Shown: positions 20,401 through 30,223, numbered from the stretch's first letter. The stretch: DNA of 64,000 bases from Macrostomum hystrix (GCA_950097015.1 CATNEN010000030.1:1535001-1599000); one strand, 5' to 3'. Notes: generated by a model not told the origin, from the letters alone. Numbers and translations: made by a program.

Positions 20401-22127
20401 GCACCCATGAGTCCCAACCTCCACCCATGAGGCACAGTGAGAGTGTACACTGCCTGACGATGAGAAAGTCAGGCCAGATGTACACATCTGTGAGTGTGGG
20501 CCTCACATCTGACAGTATGAGCGCATGTGCTCAGGAGTCAGCAAAATGGCCAGAATAGCCTCTTCGCTGGCTGCGGGTCTAGTGTCACCAAATGATTTCT
20601 TATTGCCAGCAGCCCTGCTGCAATTATAATTATTATAATAGTACTTCTGAAACAGGGAACTAGCACTGCTGAAACAGGGAACTAGCACTGCTGAAACAGG
20701 GAACTAGCACTGCTGAAACAGGGAACTAGCACTGCTGAAACAGGGAACTAGCACTGCTGAAACAGGGAACTAGCACTGCTGAAACAGGGAACTAGCACTG
20801 CTGAAACAGGGAACTAGCACTGCTGAAACAGGGAACTAGCACTGCTGAAACAGGGAACTAGCACTGCTGAAACAGGGAACTAGCACTGCTGAAACAGGGA
20901 ACTAGCACTGCTGAAACAGGAAACTAGCCCTGCTGAAACAGGAAACTAGCAGTGCTGAAACAGGAAACTAGCCCTGCTGAAACAGGAAACTAGCCCTGCT
21001 GAAACAGGAAACTAGCACTGCTGAAACAGGGAACTAGCACTGCTGAAACAGGAAACTAGCACTGCTGAAACAGGGAACTAGCACTGCTGAAACAGGAAAC
21101 TAGCACTGCTGAAACAGGAAACTATCAATTTTACGTCAGGGTTACAGTCTCGTTTAGACTATTGAAATTTAGGAGCAGAAGTGCAAGGCTTGAAAATCGA
21201 GAAGAACCTTTCGAAAATCCTTTAGCGCAGTAGATTATTTAAAGACCAGCTTTAGTCTTAATCAGTCAAAATAATTCTTTTTTTAAATATTAATTAGCTA
21301 ATAGTACAGTACACACTGGCGCTACAGTTAGATATAAAAGATAAAATTTAAATTTAAATGCCTTTTAAAGACTATCAGCTAAGCAAAGCACCAACCTGCT
21401 TTCAGAGTTGCTTCAGAATAATCTAGAAAAAAATTGTGGGACTTTACGACCGCTTAACCATAAATATGAATAAAAATAATCGAGTCGAATGTTCACAAAT
21501 CAATAAAAACACGTCATCATCTGCACAGTCATTTACTTACTCTTTCCTGAAGATTCGGTCTGCTGCTGCTGTTGCTGCTGCTGCGACGCAGGCGGCTTAG
21601 GGAGAGGCGGCGCGGGGCCCAGCTCTCTCTGACTGAGTTCAAGGCCGCGACGCCAATCGCTGGGTGTCACCGCCCGGGCGCGTCGGTTTACCAAATTTGC
21701 CGCATCTTCAAGAGCAGCTGCTGGCGGAGCCGCTGAGGGCGACTGCTGCTGTTGCTGATGCTGACCGGGAGTGGAGAAACCCGGATAGGATTTCGGAGCC
21801 GGAGCGCTTGCAACTTTGCGCGTCTTAACCGGCGGCGCTGGCGATAATCTCAGTTCGACGTCGCGCACCTGCTGCTTACGCACGCGCTCGCGCAGATGTT
21901 CCAGCTCGTCCTCGAACTGGACAGCTCTCTGGCGGTCCCCTGTAGGCGACAGGATGGCAGTGTTATGCACAGGACAGGATGGTATGTTTTATATGGATTG
22001 AGGGCGCAAACAATCATATCTGATGGGTGAAGACATTAAACAAATTTAACTAATCACAAATTTACCTGTTCTGCTGATATTCTCATCATTGGCACTGTGA
22101 TAGAGGACCCTGGACATTTGATCAAAG
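11265..22127 (-). CDS. CEP350: CEP350-like centrosomal / centriolar coiled-coil protein
   Basis: CEP350 anchors microtubules at centrosomes and works with FOP/CEP43 in centriole and cilium assembly (family knowledge). Seen: twelve minus-strand exons (22066-22127, 21541-21939, 19335-19953, 18805-19248, 18170-18719, 17414-17731, 16779-16853, 16521-16637, 15241-16034, 14301-14872, 11587-14225, 11265-11411) join in frame through eleven introns to a stop at 11265. From ATG 22117 this gives 2241 residues, shorter than the roughly 3100 of the human protein. Family-like blocks occur in the expected order: ERVRKQ with TRKVASAP, EEIKEYLQQQKERRR, SLERMFQVELQFYDSLEES, SLTPREQRLHQRRQESRELI and the C-terminal DRVDQVLVEELRQEEPGWVDY. 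Between them lie long Ser/Ala/Glu-rich disordered segments and polyQ. I see no CAP-Gly domain. The true N-terminus may lie further upstream, because the first visible exon begins at an acceptor site. Confidence 0.9.
11451..11550. repeat. Short 43-45-bp tandem repeat in last CEP350 intron
   Basis: About 2.3 copies of a unit sharing GTGACTTCCGGTCATGCAAT, with starts at 11451, 11496 and 11539. It occupies most of the 175-base intron and begins about 36 bases after the donor (minus-strand direction). Confidence 0.8.
11587..14225 (-). CDS. CEP350: CEP350 large exon (880 residues)
   Basis: Phase 1 in, phase 0 out (donor GTGAGG 11581-11586). It opens with a coiled coil, SEYEARIQALTRQMQERQQM, reaching ELVRRIEAYDKNIADLEKDL. 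A very long Ser/Ala/Asp/Glu-rich disordered region follows, including a tandem 13-residue duplication. Short ordered-looking patches late in the exon (DQLSDELTHQLLAGALNEAV; GIHQLVTDELREVLQL) resemble the family's C-terminal helices. GC content is far above the flanking introns. I searched for CAP-Gly hallmarks (GVELD-like and GKNDG-like motifs) and found none. Confidence 0.88.
13758..13838 (-). repeat. In-frame 39-bp coding duplication in CEP350
   Basis: Two tandem copies 39 bases apart encode the 13-residue repeat ASPRKASSAASP(I/A). It is identical over nearly the whole unit at DNA level, so it is recent. It lies in the disordered part of the large exon. Confidence 0.85.
14301..14872 (-). 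CDS. CEP350: CEP350 exon: SLTPREQRLHQRRQ block
   Basis: Phase 2 in, phase 1 out (donor GTGTGA 14295-14300). LSQLDRQMRKL leads to SLTPREQRLHQRRQESRELI, a recognisable CEP350 segment with the family's TxREQxLxQRRQxxxELL pattern. The rest is Ala/Ser-rich with a nine-alanine run. Confidence 0.87.
15241..16034 (-). CDS. CEP350: CEP350 exon: acidic segment and EKQQIRAL helix
   Basis: Phase 0 in (acceptor at 16035), phase 2 out (donor GTGAGT 15235-15240). An acidic stretch (EEEVTEVYDEDYDDVDAEDD) is followed by SYERLTQDIARMYQQDEAGR and the helix YQAKLLALRQRSAKE. RLEKQQIRALRQLHGLQQRQ then runs into a Gln/Lys tract. These match in order the Ala/Leu/Arg helices of human CEP350 that follow its central region. 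Confidence 0.85.
16085..16509. repeat. 22-bp tandem array in CEP350 intron
   Basis: About 19 copies of a 22-base unit with core ACTACAGCTGATCCCTCCCAG (variants CCCTACCAG; GTACTAC/GAACTAC). It fills most of the 486-base intron after the GC donor. In transcript direction the first, diverged unit starts about 11 bases after that donor. The unit contains the palindrome CAGCTG. Confidence 0.95.
16521..16637 (-). CDS. CEP350: CEP350 short exon ending at a GC splice donor
   Basis: A 117-base exon (39 codons, phase 0) after acceptor TTTGCAG. It encodes a low-complexity Thr/Ala/Pro segment ending QQQQRKEK. No in-frame GT donor occurs before the stop codon. AAG|GCAAGC at 16515-16520 is a strong GC-type donor and its phase joins the next exon correctly. 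Confidence 0.7.
16779..16853 (-). CDS. CEP350: CEP350 short exon, coiled coil
   Basis: A 75-base exon (25 codons, phase 0) between acceptor CTTCAG and donor GTAATG. It continues the coiled coil as IRDENLRLNAILAQFQAK and ends VLRE. The heptad spacing fits the preceding exon. Confidence 0.8.
16935..17212 (+). mobile_element. tRNA-derived SINE
   Basis: The tRNA-like head has a B box GGTTTGATTCC at 16976-16986, preceded by GTTAGAACATGACTGAAAGG, the usual A-to-B box spacer style. The central part CCTTTAGCAAGACACTTAAC then CACCCAGCTGTTAAATGGGT is of a type I know from SINEs of many animals. It ends in a TTATTATTAA tail. It lies antisense inside a CEP350 intron. I could not define target-site duplications with confidence. 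Confidence 0.75.
17414..17731 (-). CDS. CEP350: CEP350 exon: MFQVELQFYDSLEES coiled coil
   Basis: Phase 0 at both ends (acceptor GAACGCAG, donor GTGAGG). Reads RLSPASLERMFQVELQFYDS, then a long heptad-like helix through LEESHRQLTELDRHRQVALS to LEEETTSRLAK. This is one of the most conserved CEP350 blocks, shared with the paralogue CCDC187, and it supports the family assignment strongly. Confidence 0.9.
18170..18719 (-). CDS. CEP350: CEP350 exon: CNLLHTLEHES block and RS-rich tail
   Basis: Phase 2 in, phase 0 out (donor GTTAGT). It opens CNLLHTLEHESADPFAFRAV, which leads into YNRQREAFARR, a compact conserved-looking block. The remainder is low-complexity with a Ser/Arg repeat (SRSRSRSRSVS) and RRRRR. 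The acceptor has a good polypyrimidine tract. Confidence 0.8.
18805..19248 (-). CDS. CEP350: CEP350 exon
   Basis: Acceptor CACAACAG; phase 2 in and out. Encodes WCAVRDAASSLEHRVSRMAR, which fits the family's short helix at this point, then Pro/Ala-rich sequence, an acidic/tyrosine segment and a Gln/Pro run. The donor is an unusual AAAAG|GTCTGT (18799-18804). I chose it because its phase is the only one that fits the next exon; this junction is the least certain in the model. Confidence 0.75.
19335..19953 (-). CDS. CEP350: CEP350 exon: EIKEYLQQQKERRR coiled-coil
   Basis: Acceptor CCCGCAG, donor GTAAAT (19329-19334); phase 1 in, phase 2 out. The charged helix DQEEIKEYLQQQKERRRQAK continues through KLEAERQRAANAAALRQKLQ to QLEAV. 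It corresponds to the Arg/Glu-rich helix of human CEP350. The rest is basic and low-complexity, then acidic (ETDDNVDENDY) and Gln-rich. The junction into the next exon gives ADTLYRWCAVRDAASSLEHR. Confidence 0.88.
20262..20640 (+). mobile_element. SINE family A, copy 1 (with tRNA-like head)
   Basis: Starts with a tRNA-like head (GTGGCAGAGCCGTCAACGC as A box region, CTCGATTCTG as B box region). The body has AAGGCTTTGGAGGC, GCTCAGGAGTCAGCAAAATG and TCTAGTGTCACCAAATGAT, and the tail is AATTATAATTATTATAATA. The body recurs at 26462-26727, so this is a dispersed family. It lies in a CEP350 intron, antisense to the gene, and its tail runs directly into a 22-bp tandem array. Confidence 0.75.
20639..21124. 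repeat. 22-bp tandem array next to SINE tail
   Basis: About 22 copies of a 22-base unit with core GAAACAGGGAACTAGCACTG. Left copies are nearly identical; right copies alternate AGGGAAC/AGGAAAC and GCACTG/GCCCTG. The leftmost diverged unit (TAGTACTTCTGAAACAGGG) is fused to the SINE tail. Confidence 0.95.
21125..21540. other. CEP350 intron, no feature seen
   Basis: AT-rich intronic sequence between the 22-bp array and the donor at 21535-21540, without recognisable elements. Confidence 0.5.
21541..21939 (-). CDS. CEP350: CEP350 exon: N-terminal charged helix and polyQ
   Basis: Phase 1 in, phase 1 out (donor GTAAGT at 21535-21540). It encodes the helix VQFEDELEHLRERVRKQQ, then RKVASAPAPKSYPGF, a segment I know as conserved near the CEP350 N-terminus, then two Gln runs and RELGPAPPLPKP. 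The Gln runs are CAG/CTG-type trinucleotide tracts and may vary in length. Confidence 0.85.
22066..22127 (-). CDS. CEP350: CEP350 first visible exon
   Basis: A 62-base exon between acceptor TTTTTTCAG and donor GTAAAT. It reads FDQMSRVLYHSANDENISRT and leaves one base, phase 1, which fits the next exon exactly. ATG at 22115-22117 is the first available start. Translation may instead enter from an unseen upstream exon, since the three codons before the ATG are open. Confidence 0.75.
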
Positions 22128-24650
22128 CTGAAAAAATCATTAAAGACAAAAAAATAATTTTGTATATGTACAATTAAGTAGAATATATTACCTTTTCATG
22201 CCTTAAACTAAATATAAGACAATATTTTTTTCAATATACTATTTTCAAGAAAAGTAACTCTTTATTAAAAGAACCATAAAAAGACATTGATAATGAATCA
22301 AAAAACGAAAACAACTAAGACTGTAGCTGGTAAAGTAATAACATAGAGAGTGTATTAAACAGGTGAATATTAATGGCACAATGCCAAAGTGATATTATTA
22401 ATTATTGTATAGAATACACAACAAATAACTGACTGCAATTACTATCTAATTCTAACCCTAAAAAATTGATCCAGTATAATGTTGTCCAATATTCATAATC
22501 ATTTCTAAGATGAGTTTTCATATCAAATCTTGAAATCTTAGGATTCTATCAATAATATTTCATATAATCACATAAAATCCAAACATTTATCCCATCTGAC
22601 CCCTAGCTTTTATACTTAAAAAGTTATACTAAAAGTATGGTTCCTAATATTAATAATAATGAGGTTCTAAAATTTAGATCTTGATTTAATTTTTCAAATT
22701 TAGGAAGTTTAGAATATGTTGATTTTGCACTAAGTTTGAAAGTATGAATTTTCAATCTGTTAGTTAACAAATTTCTTCTTAATTGTGTCTGCATTAATTA
22801 ACAGAAATTTGCTTTCACAATTAAGTTTTGAAAGTGTGAATATTCTAGTTCATAATAAATTCATTATTAATTGGTATTCAATGAATTGTATAAGGTGTGG
22901 CTTGAAAACAATTAGTTACTGTAGACTTTCATTTGTGAAGTAGACTTTTATTAGCATTGTTAAAATAAGAATGTTAAAACTTAAAATTTTACTTTAATTC
23001 AAAATCTAAGGCAGGTTAAATTATTCATATTTTTCTGCAATAACTTATTTGCTTTTACTTGATTTAGCTAGACCTAATACAAGGACAAGTAGAACTCAGA
23101 GAAAAGAAGAGAATAATTGTATTGCTGGATCAAGTACATATTTTAGCCATTCCAAACTGTGCATGTACATTATTAGACATTGCAAAGCAGACCATAGGTT
23201 GTGAATGATCCATTTGATTCCTATTCCTGCCTTATGTCACAAATAATGTCTAGGCCCACTTGACTTGCCATGGTTGACACTGAGGTCACACAGCTCTTTG
23301 ATAAGACTCATTAGAAATGGAACAACAATAATTAGGCCCTATGAAATGGGATGCCTACATTTGGTTAGCAATTGTTAGGCATAGCCAAAAAAAGTCAGGA
23401 TAAGGCTAAATGGTCCATGGATAATTTAAAGCAGATGGTAGACACAGGAAAGAAAAAGGAAAACAATTTCAGCCCTTTTCAAGAGTTTGCCTAGGCCTAT
23501 AGATTTATAGATTTATAGATAGATTTGAGATATCTTTGCATAACTGGATACAATATGCATTTCAAATTCGGTAGCTTAGCTAAGAAACATGAAAAGCCTG
23601 AGAGTGTAATCCACGAGCAGCAAAATGGTTGACAAGACAACCACAATAATCGACCCAAGGGATAAGCCTGGCAGTTGGTGGCTGTACATCAAGATTATGA
23701 TTACCGTGCACTCACTCACTCGAGAGAAATGTATATATTATATCCAAAATGCGATGATTTAAAAAATGATTAGACAGAAGAAACATAAGACAACAATGCC
23801 ATAAAAAGACAGTCATAAGCAGAGAACTTATCTAATCTCCATTAACATGCAGCAATAGATATATTTTTTATCTCTTGTCTACGACTTGTTTTACAACACT
23901 TTTCCACGAATATGATCATTTTAAATAATTTTAAAATCTGGATCGATCACATTTTATTAATCCACCACCAGGAGGACCTCCTTTATTTTCTTTTAATTAA
24001 TTACATTTTTTTGTGCTTTTCAGATATATGTGCGTAAGTAGTAATATTATTTTAACAAGCTATAGTCAATCAAAAAGCAGCATGATTTCAATGATACTTG
24101 GAAAATAAACATTGCTCAGCTGATTGACAGTGGGTTTTCTCTTTTTTGACCCCACATACTGGCAGTATTAATATATGGCAGGTTGTGTCTAGAAAAGTGA
24201 TAAGGAATCCTTCTCTTGGTAATATGGATAGGTATAAATTTTATATAAGCAAATTTTGGTAAGCAGCAAAAACTATCAGATCCTCATTTTTTTCTCATTT
24301 AATAACTGTATCTAAGTGTTGTTTTTTATTACCATTGTCATTAATAACATTTAGTTAATAGTTATTAAGGTGAATGCAACTTATTACCTTCTAGTTAACA
24401 TAAAAAACGAAATGAACATTTTTGTTTAGTGAATCTTGATTTATGTAGGCTATTTTATTGGCCAACTTTGTTTTAAAATGAAAGATTTATTAATTGATTA
24501 ATCTATATATTTAAGTAACCATATAGTGGAAAATATAAAGAAATTGTGTTTACTTATGATCCACAGAAAAATAGTTGTAGATTAGGCTCAATGAATTGTG
24601 GACTGGGGTGTGTTGAGCTTATTTGCTATCTCAGGAATCAATAGTGACAT
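22128..24650. other. AT-rich non-coding DNA upstream of CEP350
   Basis: 2.5 kb of AT-rich sequence with only short open frames. It is probably a 5' intron of CEP350. I could not identify a 5' exon, RNA gene or transposon open frame. A small TAGATTTA repeat occurs near 23500. Confidence 0.5.
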
Positions 24651-24961
24651 AGCCGGCAGTATACATGCGCAACACCTGGCCAACCCGGCCAAACCGGCCG
24701 GGTGAAACAAGGGCCAAGCAAGGTAAGTCGCAAAAACCAATTAACCAAGCGCAAAAAAATAAAAAGGGGGACCAAGGGACAAAAAAAGAAGGCATAAAGA
24801 AAAGGAAAAAAGGGAGAGAAAAAGAGAGCAAACTAAGTTGTAAATAGAGCAATGAAACGAACCAAGTCGCAAATGAGAGCAAACTAAGTTCGTAAATAGA
24901 GCAAAAACTAAGTCGCACAGCCGGCTAAGATTTGGGAGGTTGCGTATGTATGGCCGGCAGT
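24651..24961. mobile_element. Candidate MITE with imperfect terminal inverted repeats
   Basis: The left end CCGGCAGTATACATGCGCAA and the right end, read on the minus strand (CCGGCCATACATACGCAACC), match imperfectly over about 20 bases. They bound a 0.3-kb A/G-rich interior with no coding capacity. The interior holds degenerate repeats of GAGCAAACTAAGTTG and a GGCC-rich palindromic patch near 24680-24700. Its composition differs sharply from the AT-rich flanks. No clear target duplication is visible. Confidence 0.45.
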
Positions 24962-26461
24962 CTTTTTGAATTGTTTGTTAAACAGTTTTTCTAAAAAGTT
25001 TCAATTCAAATCAATGCAACAACTTGTAATTTCAATTGCTAAGGTTTCCTTTTTGCACTAACCAAACTGGTGCTTCTTCTGGGATTCTGGGGAACTTGTC
25101 TCTAGCAAATTTTCAGTGAAAAAAGCAAAGCAAATTAAAGCATAATGGTTGATGTGCTTGGGCGTGTCTATGGCCAAAAGGGATGAGCTGGTTAGTGGGA
25201 GGGGAAGTATTAGCCCATCTTCTGCATTCTGTTAACACATTAGACTACTAATTTTCTACTGTTAACTAACACACTTGAAAGTATATTACCACCAAGCTAG
25301 AAGGCCACCTAGCAACACCATCATTTATTGTGGATCCAACATGAGTCATTACCAATAGTGTGCATTTCCCATTACCATTACCTGTTTTGTTACAAGTTTC
25401 CAGAAAATTAATTTAAGTAATTAGCAGCACTGTATATTCCTTCTTTTCCTTCATTAAAAAACTTTTGAATTGTATTTTTTCCAAATTACTAGTATAAAAA
25501 CAGTCATATTTATATAATAAGTAGCAGCTATATCTTTCAATTACTTTGTTTTATATTGATATATTGTGTATTCACTCTGATTATATGTTTTTTGTTTTTG
25601 TTGCAAACACAAAATTTCCTAAAATATTTATTGCTCAATCTATAGACTACTATAGTATGTTAATTTACTCTGGCAACAATTCTATATTGTCATCAATCAT
25701 AAAAATTATCAATCTAATCTACTTTTTATGTGATCTCATGACTACTAAACTCAAGCCTAAAATTGTCAAGATCAGGGAGAGTGAAAATGATATCAGAATC
25801 TAAAAAAGTGGACTATGTTGGAGATTACAACATATGATATGAGTAATGAACTGTAAACAAAACTACACATTTTAAACATGTTTGCATAAAAAAGAGCAGA
25901 TTTCTGGTAAAAGGGAAAAAACTAAGTAACAACCTTGAGTATTTTTGCTATTTTTTCTTTACCTATTTTTCTGTTACCAAATGGTCAGTTACAATTGTTA
26001 CCACTGTTGTGATTACTTTTTTGGTAATGCACCTAACTAGTCTGCAGTCTTTGTCTAGGAGGTCCAGAATCTGGTCATTCAATGCTTCTGAACAAGTGGG
26101 CTGTTGGTCACCCTGATCTGGGCAGATTGGCCATATCTGATCATCCTCACTTGAACTGCTTAATCTATCAGTACTCTGTTCTATGACTAATATGACTTAT
26201 CACTTTTGTTCGATGGACGCCATAGCTGCAGGAGAGGCATAGATAGTTGTTTAGGCCAAACTGATTTAAAGCAAAGGTTTGCTGAGGTGAGATTTCGCTT
26301 GAGAAGCACTTTGAGAAGTTGCTCTTTCTTTTCCTAAACACTGAACATAGTACTTTTTCTGTACTTGATCTATATGTAATAAATAGGCATGTCTTTCTAT
26401 TCTTAACTAGACATATAATACTATTATTATTTATATATAAATATAATAAGTCAGATGGAAT
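24962..26461. other. AT-rich intergenic DNA, no feature seen
   Basis: Between the candidate MITE and SINE copy 2. I see no exon, RNA gene or tandem array here. Confidence 0.5.
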
Positions 26462-26727
26462 TTGATTTGATTCTGCGATGACGCCACATTTTTTTCACGT
26501 GCTGTGCTATAGAGAAGGCTTTGTGGCTTTTTGTGCAATTTGCACCCTTGAGGGCCAACCTCTGTGGCACAGAAGCAGTGTACACACCTGTGTATTGTAT
26601 CTGTGTGTGTGTGTATGCTCAGGAGTCAGTAAAATGGGCAGAATTGCCTCCTCACCTCAGGGTCTAGTGTCACCAAATGATGTGCCATTTTCTGCAGCCC
26701 TCCTGCAATTAATCTTATTATTTTAAG
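26462..26727 (+). mobile_element. SINE family A, copy 2 (5'-truncated)
   Basis: Shares with 20262-20640, in order: GATTCTGC, AAGGCTTTG(T/G)(G/A)GGC, GCTCAGGAGTCAG(T/C)AAAATGG, GGGTCTAGTGTCACCAAATG and a (C/G)CTGCAATTA tail with TTATTATTTTA. It begins near the B box, so the upstream half of the tRNA-like head is missing. An internal (GT)n tract at about 26602-26615 is specific to this copy. Confidence 0.75.
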
Positions 26728-26747
26728 GGTAGATAGTATCAATATAT

Positions 26748-26781
26748 ATTTACTCAACAATAGTTCAATTGTTGAGTAAAT
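26748..26781. repeat. Perfect 14-bp hairpin
   Basis: ATTTACTCAACAAT and its exact complement are separated by the 6-base loop AGTTCA, 20 bases downstream of the SINE copy 2 tail. It could be a remnant of another element's end or a fold-back; nothing links it to a gene. Confidence 0.7.
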
Positions 26782-29700
26782 TATTTAGCAAATGAATAAT
26801 ATATTAGTAGACGATATCTTTAGGTCTGTTGTAAAATAAGTTGATACTGATTGTAATTAGCTTTACAGCTACATAAATCAGTGTTCATGTAACATAGTAT
26901 TTTATTAAATCGTAAAATCTGAGTAAAATTAGTGAACTCTAATCCACCATTATATCAGATTAGGCTACAGATTATCTGTCACCAAAGCTATCATTTATGA
27001 CTTTATGGATTAAATCAGAAATTAAAGTACTGACATCTGCATTCTGACAGTAAGTTAGCTATTTTTACATTACAAGTACACTATTTTTGTGATTTACTCC
27101 TTTATTTTATTGATCTGCTGCCCTAGTGATCTGTATGGGTTATCTTAGCTTAATTTAAAGTACTCATTGCGAGCATAATTTGCAAGATGTACAGGGTTTC
27201 AGTGAGCCTGCATTTACCACTCTTTTTTCGTGCATCGTTTGTAGTTTTCAAATTCTGTTATATAATAATTAAGTGCATTTTAGAGAGCGGAGAGATCTCA
27301 ACTGTGCCGAGTAATTGTCCGAGCTCATGCCTAATATGAGCCATTTGTATACATTATTTTTTCACACGCGCGTACACGCCCTCCAACTGTTAGCTGGCTG
27401 CATTCTTTCACTGTTTTCTCTCCTAGGCCACCCTGTCTTTACTCTCAAGTGGCCCACACCACACAGTCTTGTCTCCTGGGCCTGGCTTCTGGCTTGCCTA
27501 GCCCGCGGGATTAAGACTCACTCTTAGTGAGTCTGTCACTGAGCCCAGTTGAGCTGGCCAACTCACCACCGCAGCCACCGCCGCCGCCTGAACTAATTTC
27601 GCCCTAAGGGTTCGGGTCCATAACACAGTTAGTTGTCTGACTCAATGCTATCTTCTAGCTTTATAATTGGTTTTCGCGCTAATCCAATTTGGCTTGCCTT
27701 TTCTTTCTCATAGACCATGGGATTAAAACCGCTCGTTAGGAGATCGCTTGTGTAAATCTGCGCTTTGGTGACTTTATATGCAATAGCTAGTATTTGTGAA
27801 CAAGTAATGAACAGCCTTTCAAATTGGAACACTTGAATAGTCGCTGACTCGCCACTATCTGCGTGTGTGTTTTTCAACCCCTACTGGCTGTCTATTTTAC
27901 ATTTAGAGTTTTAATTTTCTTAACAACCGCTTCTTTTGACAAGTTGGAGCTAATTGACAGTGTCTAGTCCGAAACACCTGTGTCCTTCGATGGATTGTAG
28001 TTGCAGGGCTGTCAAAGATTAACAGTAACTAGCACGACTGTTCGCGTGTTGCGGCTAAAATCCGAGCTTTTGAAGTCTGTTAGAGACACAGAGAGTTCTC
28101 TTTCGGCCCGAAATTCGAGTTCTATTCTCAAATTAATTATTTTTTTATCGGCCTTCATCCTCCTATCAAACTTGCAATCTATTAGTTGGCCTCGGGAGAA
28201 TAAATCTCAATTCTTCTGACAAACTTTTTTCTTAACTAGCTTCTTGGCCCAAAATAGAGAAGCCAATGGATATTTTATAGGCTCGAGAGAGAGAGAAGAG
28301 AATTTCACTTTATTTATTCGATTATCGCGATTCGGACTGGCTCAGTAGAGCCTTGGGTAGAACCAACAGTTCACTTCTATTATTTTCATTGTCAATATAG
28401 GATAATTGGTAATGCGCATTTGATACATTATGTATTAGTTGCCTGGTATAGTTTTTACTATCTACCGAATGTCAATTCATGCGTGCAAAATAACTATTTT
28501 CAGCAGGCAGGATGGATATTGGATTGGGGGGATTATGTATAGAGTGTAAATATATGAGTTGGCTTGAGCAAAATCGCTTCCGCTAACTGCAGTTTTTGCT
28601 GTTCTCTCTCTCTCAAGTGCTATTATATTTTAGCCTGCTATGCAACTCAACCAAGCCTATAGCCTTATCTGCGTTAGCCTCGCTGACATTGTGAATTTCA
28701 ATTTGATACTCCGAGGATTGCATTGCTGTTTGCCATTTCGCTTATTTTATTAGCTTAAAGCTTAGTGGAGCGTTTATAAGCCCGACTAGATATGCGCTGC
28801 GGCCTGGTCAGAGTCTTACTAATTTGTCCTTCTCTACGAAATCGTGCAGTCCAAAGGTCTTCGTTGCGTTTCTGTTTTGGTTTTTAGTTCAATCGGAGCT
28901 GTATAATTATGTGTATATAATGGAAAAAGATTATCGTCTATTTCATGGAACTTACGTGAGAATACCTAGCTATATTACCGCCGGTTTTAATAACAAAGGG
29001 GTGGCGCCCACTGAAATTAGTTTGAACACCACTGATTTGTGTTATGTACTCTGTTGCTTCAACTGGCGACTTGTTTTGCTCCGTTTAGGCACTGCAAACA
29101 GGTACTCCTACTGTTAATCAGCGTCAGCATTCTCAGCTGCGCGCGTGCCTCATCCATAAAGAAACTGAACGATGCGTGTGGGTAGATTAAAAACTATTTG
29201 GCACATGCAGCGGTTGTTTTCTTAGAATAAGACGCGCTCGCACAAAGACGGCAGAGAGATTCGGCAACAAGCAACGCCCAGGAAGCTGAACCCGATCGTT
29301 ACCGGCGATGGGGTGGGGCAGGTGTGCAAATGAATAGATAAGAAAAACAGCAGCAGAAATGCGTCTTTTTGTCTGTTCGGGTGGGTAGGCTCGACTCAAA
29401 AGAGATAATTACTGAGAAGAGAAAAAGGTGCAGTATTTTGGGAAAAGCGCAGGTAGATGAAAACCACCTTATTTTCTTGCTATGCAGTCGAATTTCTCCC
29501 TTAGTGGGTGCCTGCCTGCATGCTGCCTGTAAATTCATTTATTCAATGTTGCTAAATAATTAAGCCAGTTGAAAATGAAGTCAAGAGAGGAGATCCATTG
29601 ATGGAATTTATTCTTTAAGAGATGCGGAATCCCTCCCACCGGCCTGCAATGACTGGCTATCAGGCGCTGGAATTTTACAGAAATTTTACAGCCTCTGAGT

Positions 29701-30100
29701 TATGTGGTGCCTCTACCATCTGTCGGAATCATTCCTTGTCGTTGGTTTTCCATCTCGATATTTCCCATCTAGTCCGAATGACGGAAGCAAGATTAGATTA
29801 TGCGAAAAAATATTTTTTTTATTTAAATCAACGAATACTGAGCGCTAGAAGGGGACACATCGGCTGCATTAGTGTCTGTCCGAATCTGGGAATATTTGAT
29901 ATCGGCTAAATTTCCCAGCCTAAATATGTCCATTTTCTAGCTCTAGTTATTGAAATTGTTGAAATGGCTTTATTTTCCTAGTGAAAAATGCCAGATGCAT
30001 CTCTTCAGCCCCGTTTTACCAATCTGTCTTTGTATTAGACATTTAAAGCATGGAACATTTCAAGTCTAAGCAGTGTTATCCCAATTAATTTCCAGCCGAC
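26782..30100. other. AT-rich intergenic DNA between divergent CEP350 and PPP1R16
   Basis: Contains only small open frames that I do not recognise. A 9-base perfect hairpin (AGACTCACT / AGTGAGTCT, loop CTT) lies at 27514-27534. The promoters of both flanking genes must lie in or near this interval, but I cannot place the CEP350 one. Confidence 0.45.
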
Positions 30101-30202
30101 TTTAACGTCAGTTTCTGAGTCGTGCGGTCTTCTTCTTCCGTCGCCCTAACCCCTCCGAGCGTCCAGATTCCAAGATCAGAAAGATCTTGAGCTGGCAGCC
30201 TC

Positions 30203-30223
30203 GCCCCGCCTTCTACAACCAAT
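30203..30223 (+). promoter_or_regulatory. Possible GC box and CCAAT box of PPP1R16
   Basis: GCCCCGCC at 30203-30210 and CCAAT at 30219-30223 lie 60-80 bases before the start codon in a GC-richer patch. This spacing would imply a very short 5' UTR, so they may be transcribed sequence instead. Motif-only evidence. Confidence 0.25.

Noticed and set aside
27629-27877. 82-codon minus-strand frame as a CEP350 5' exon
   Set aside because: Resembles no CEP350 N-terminal segment and shows no convincing splice sites in phase.
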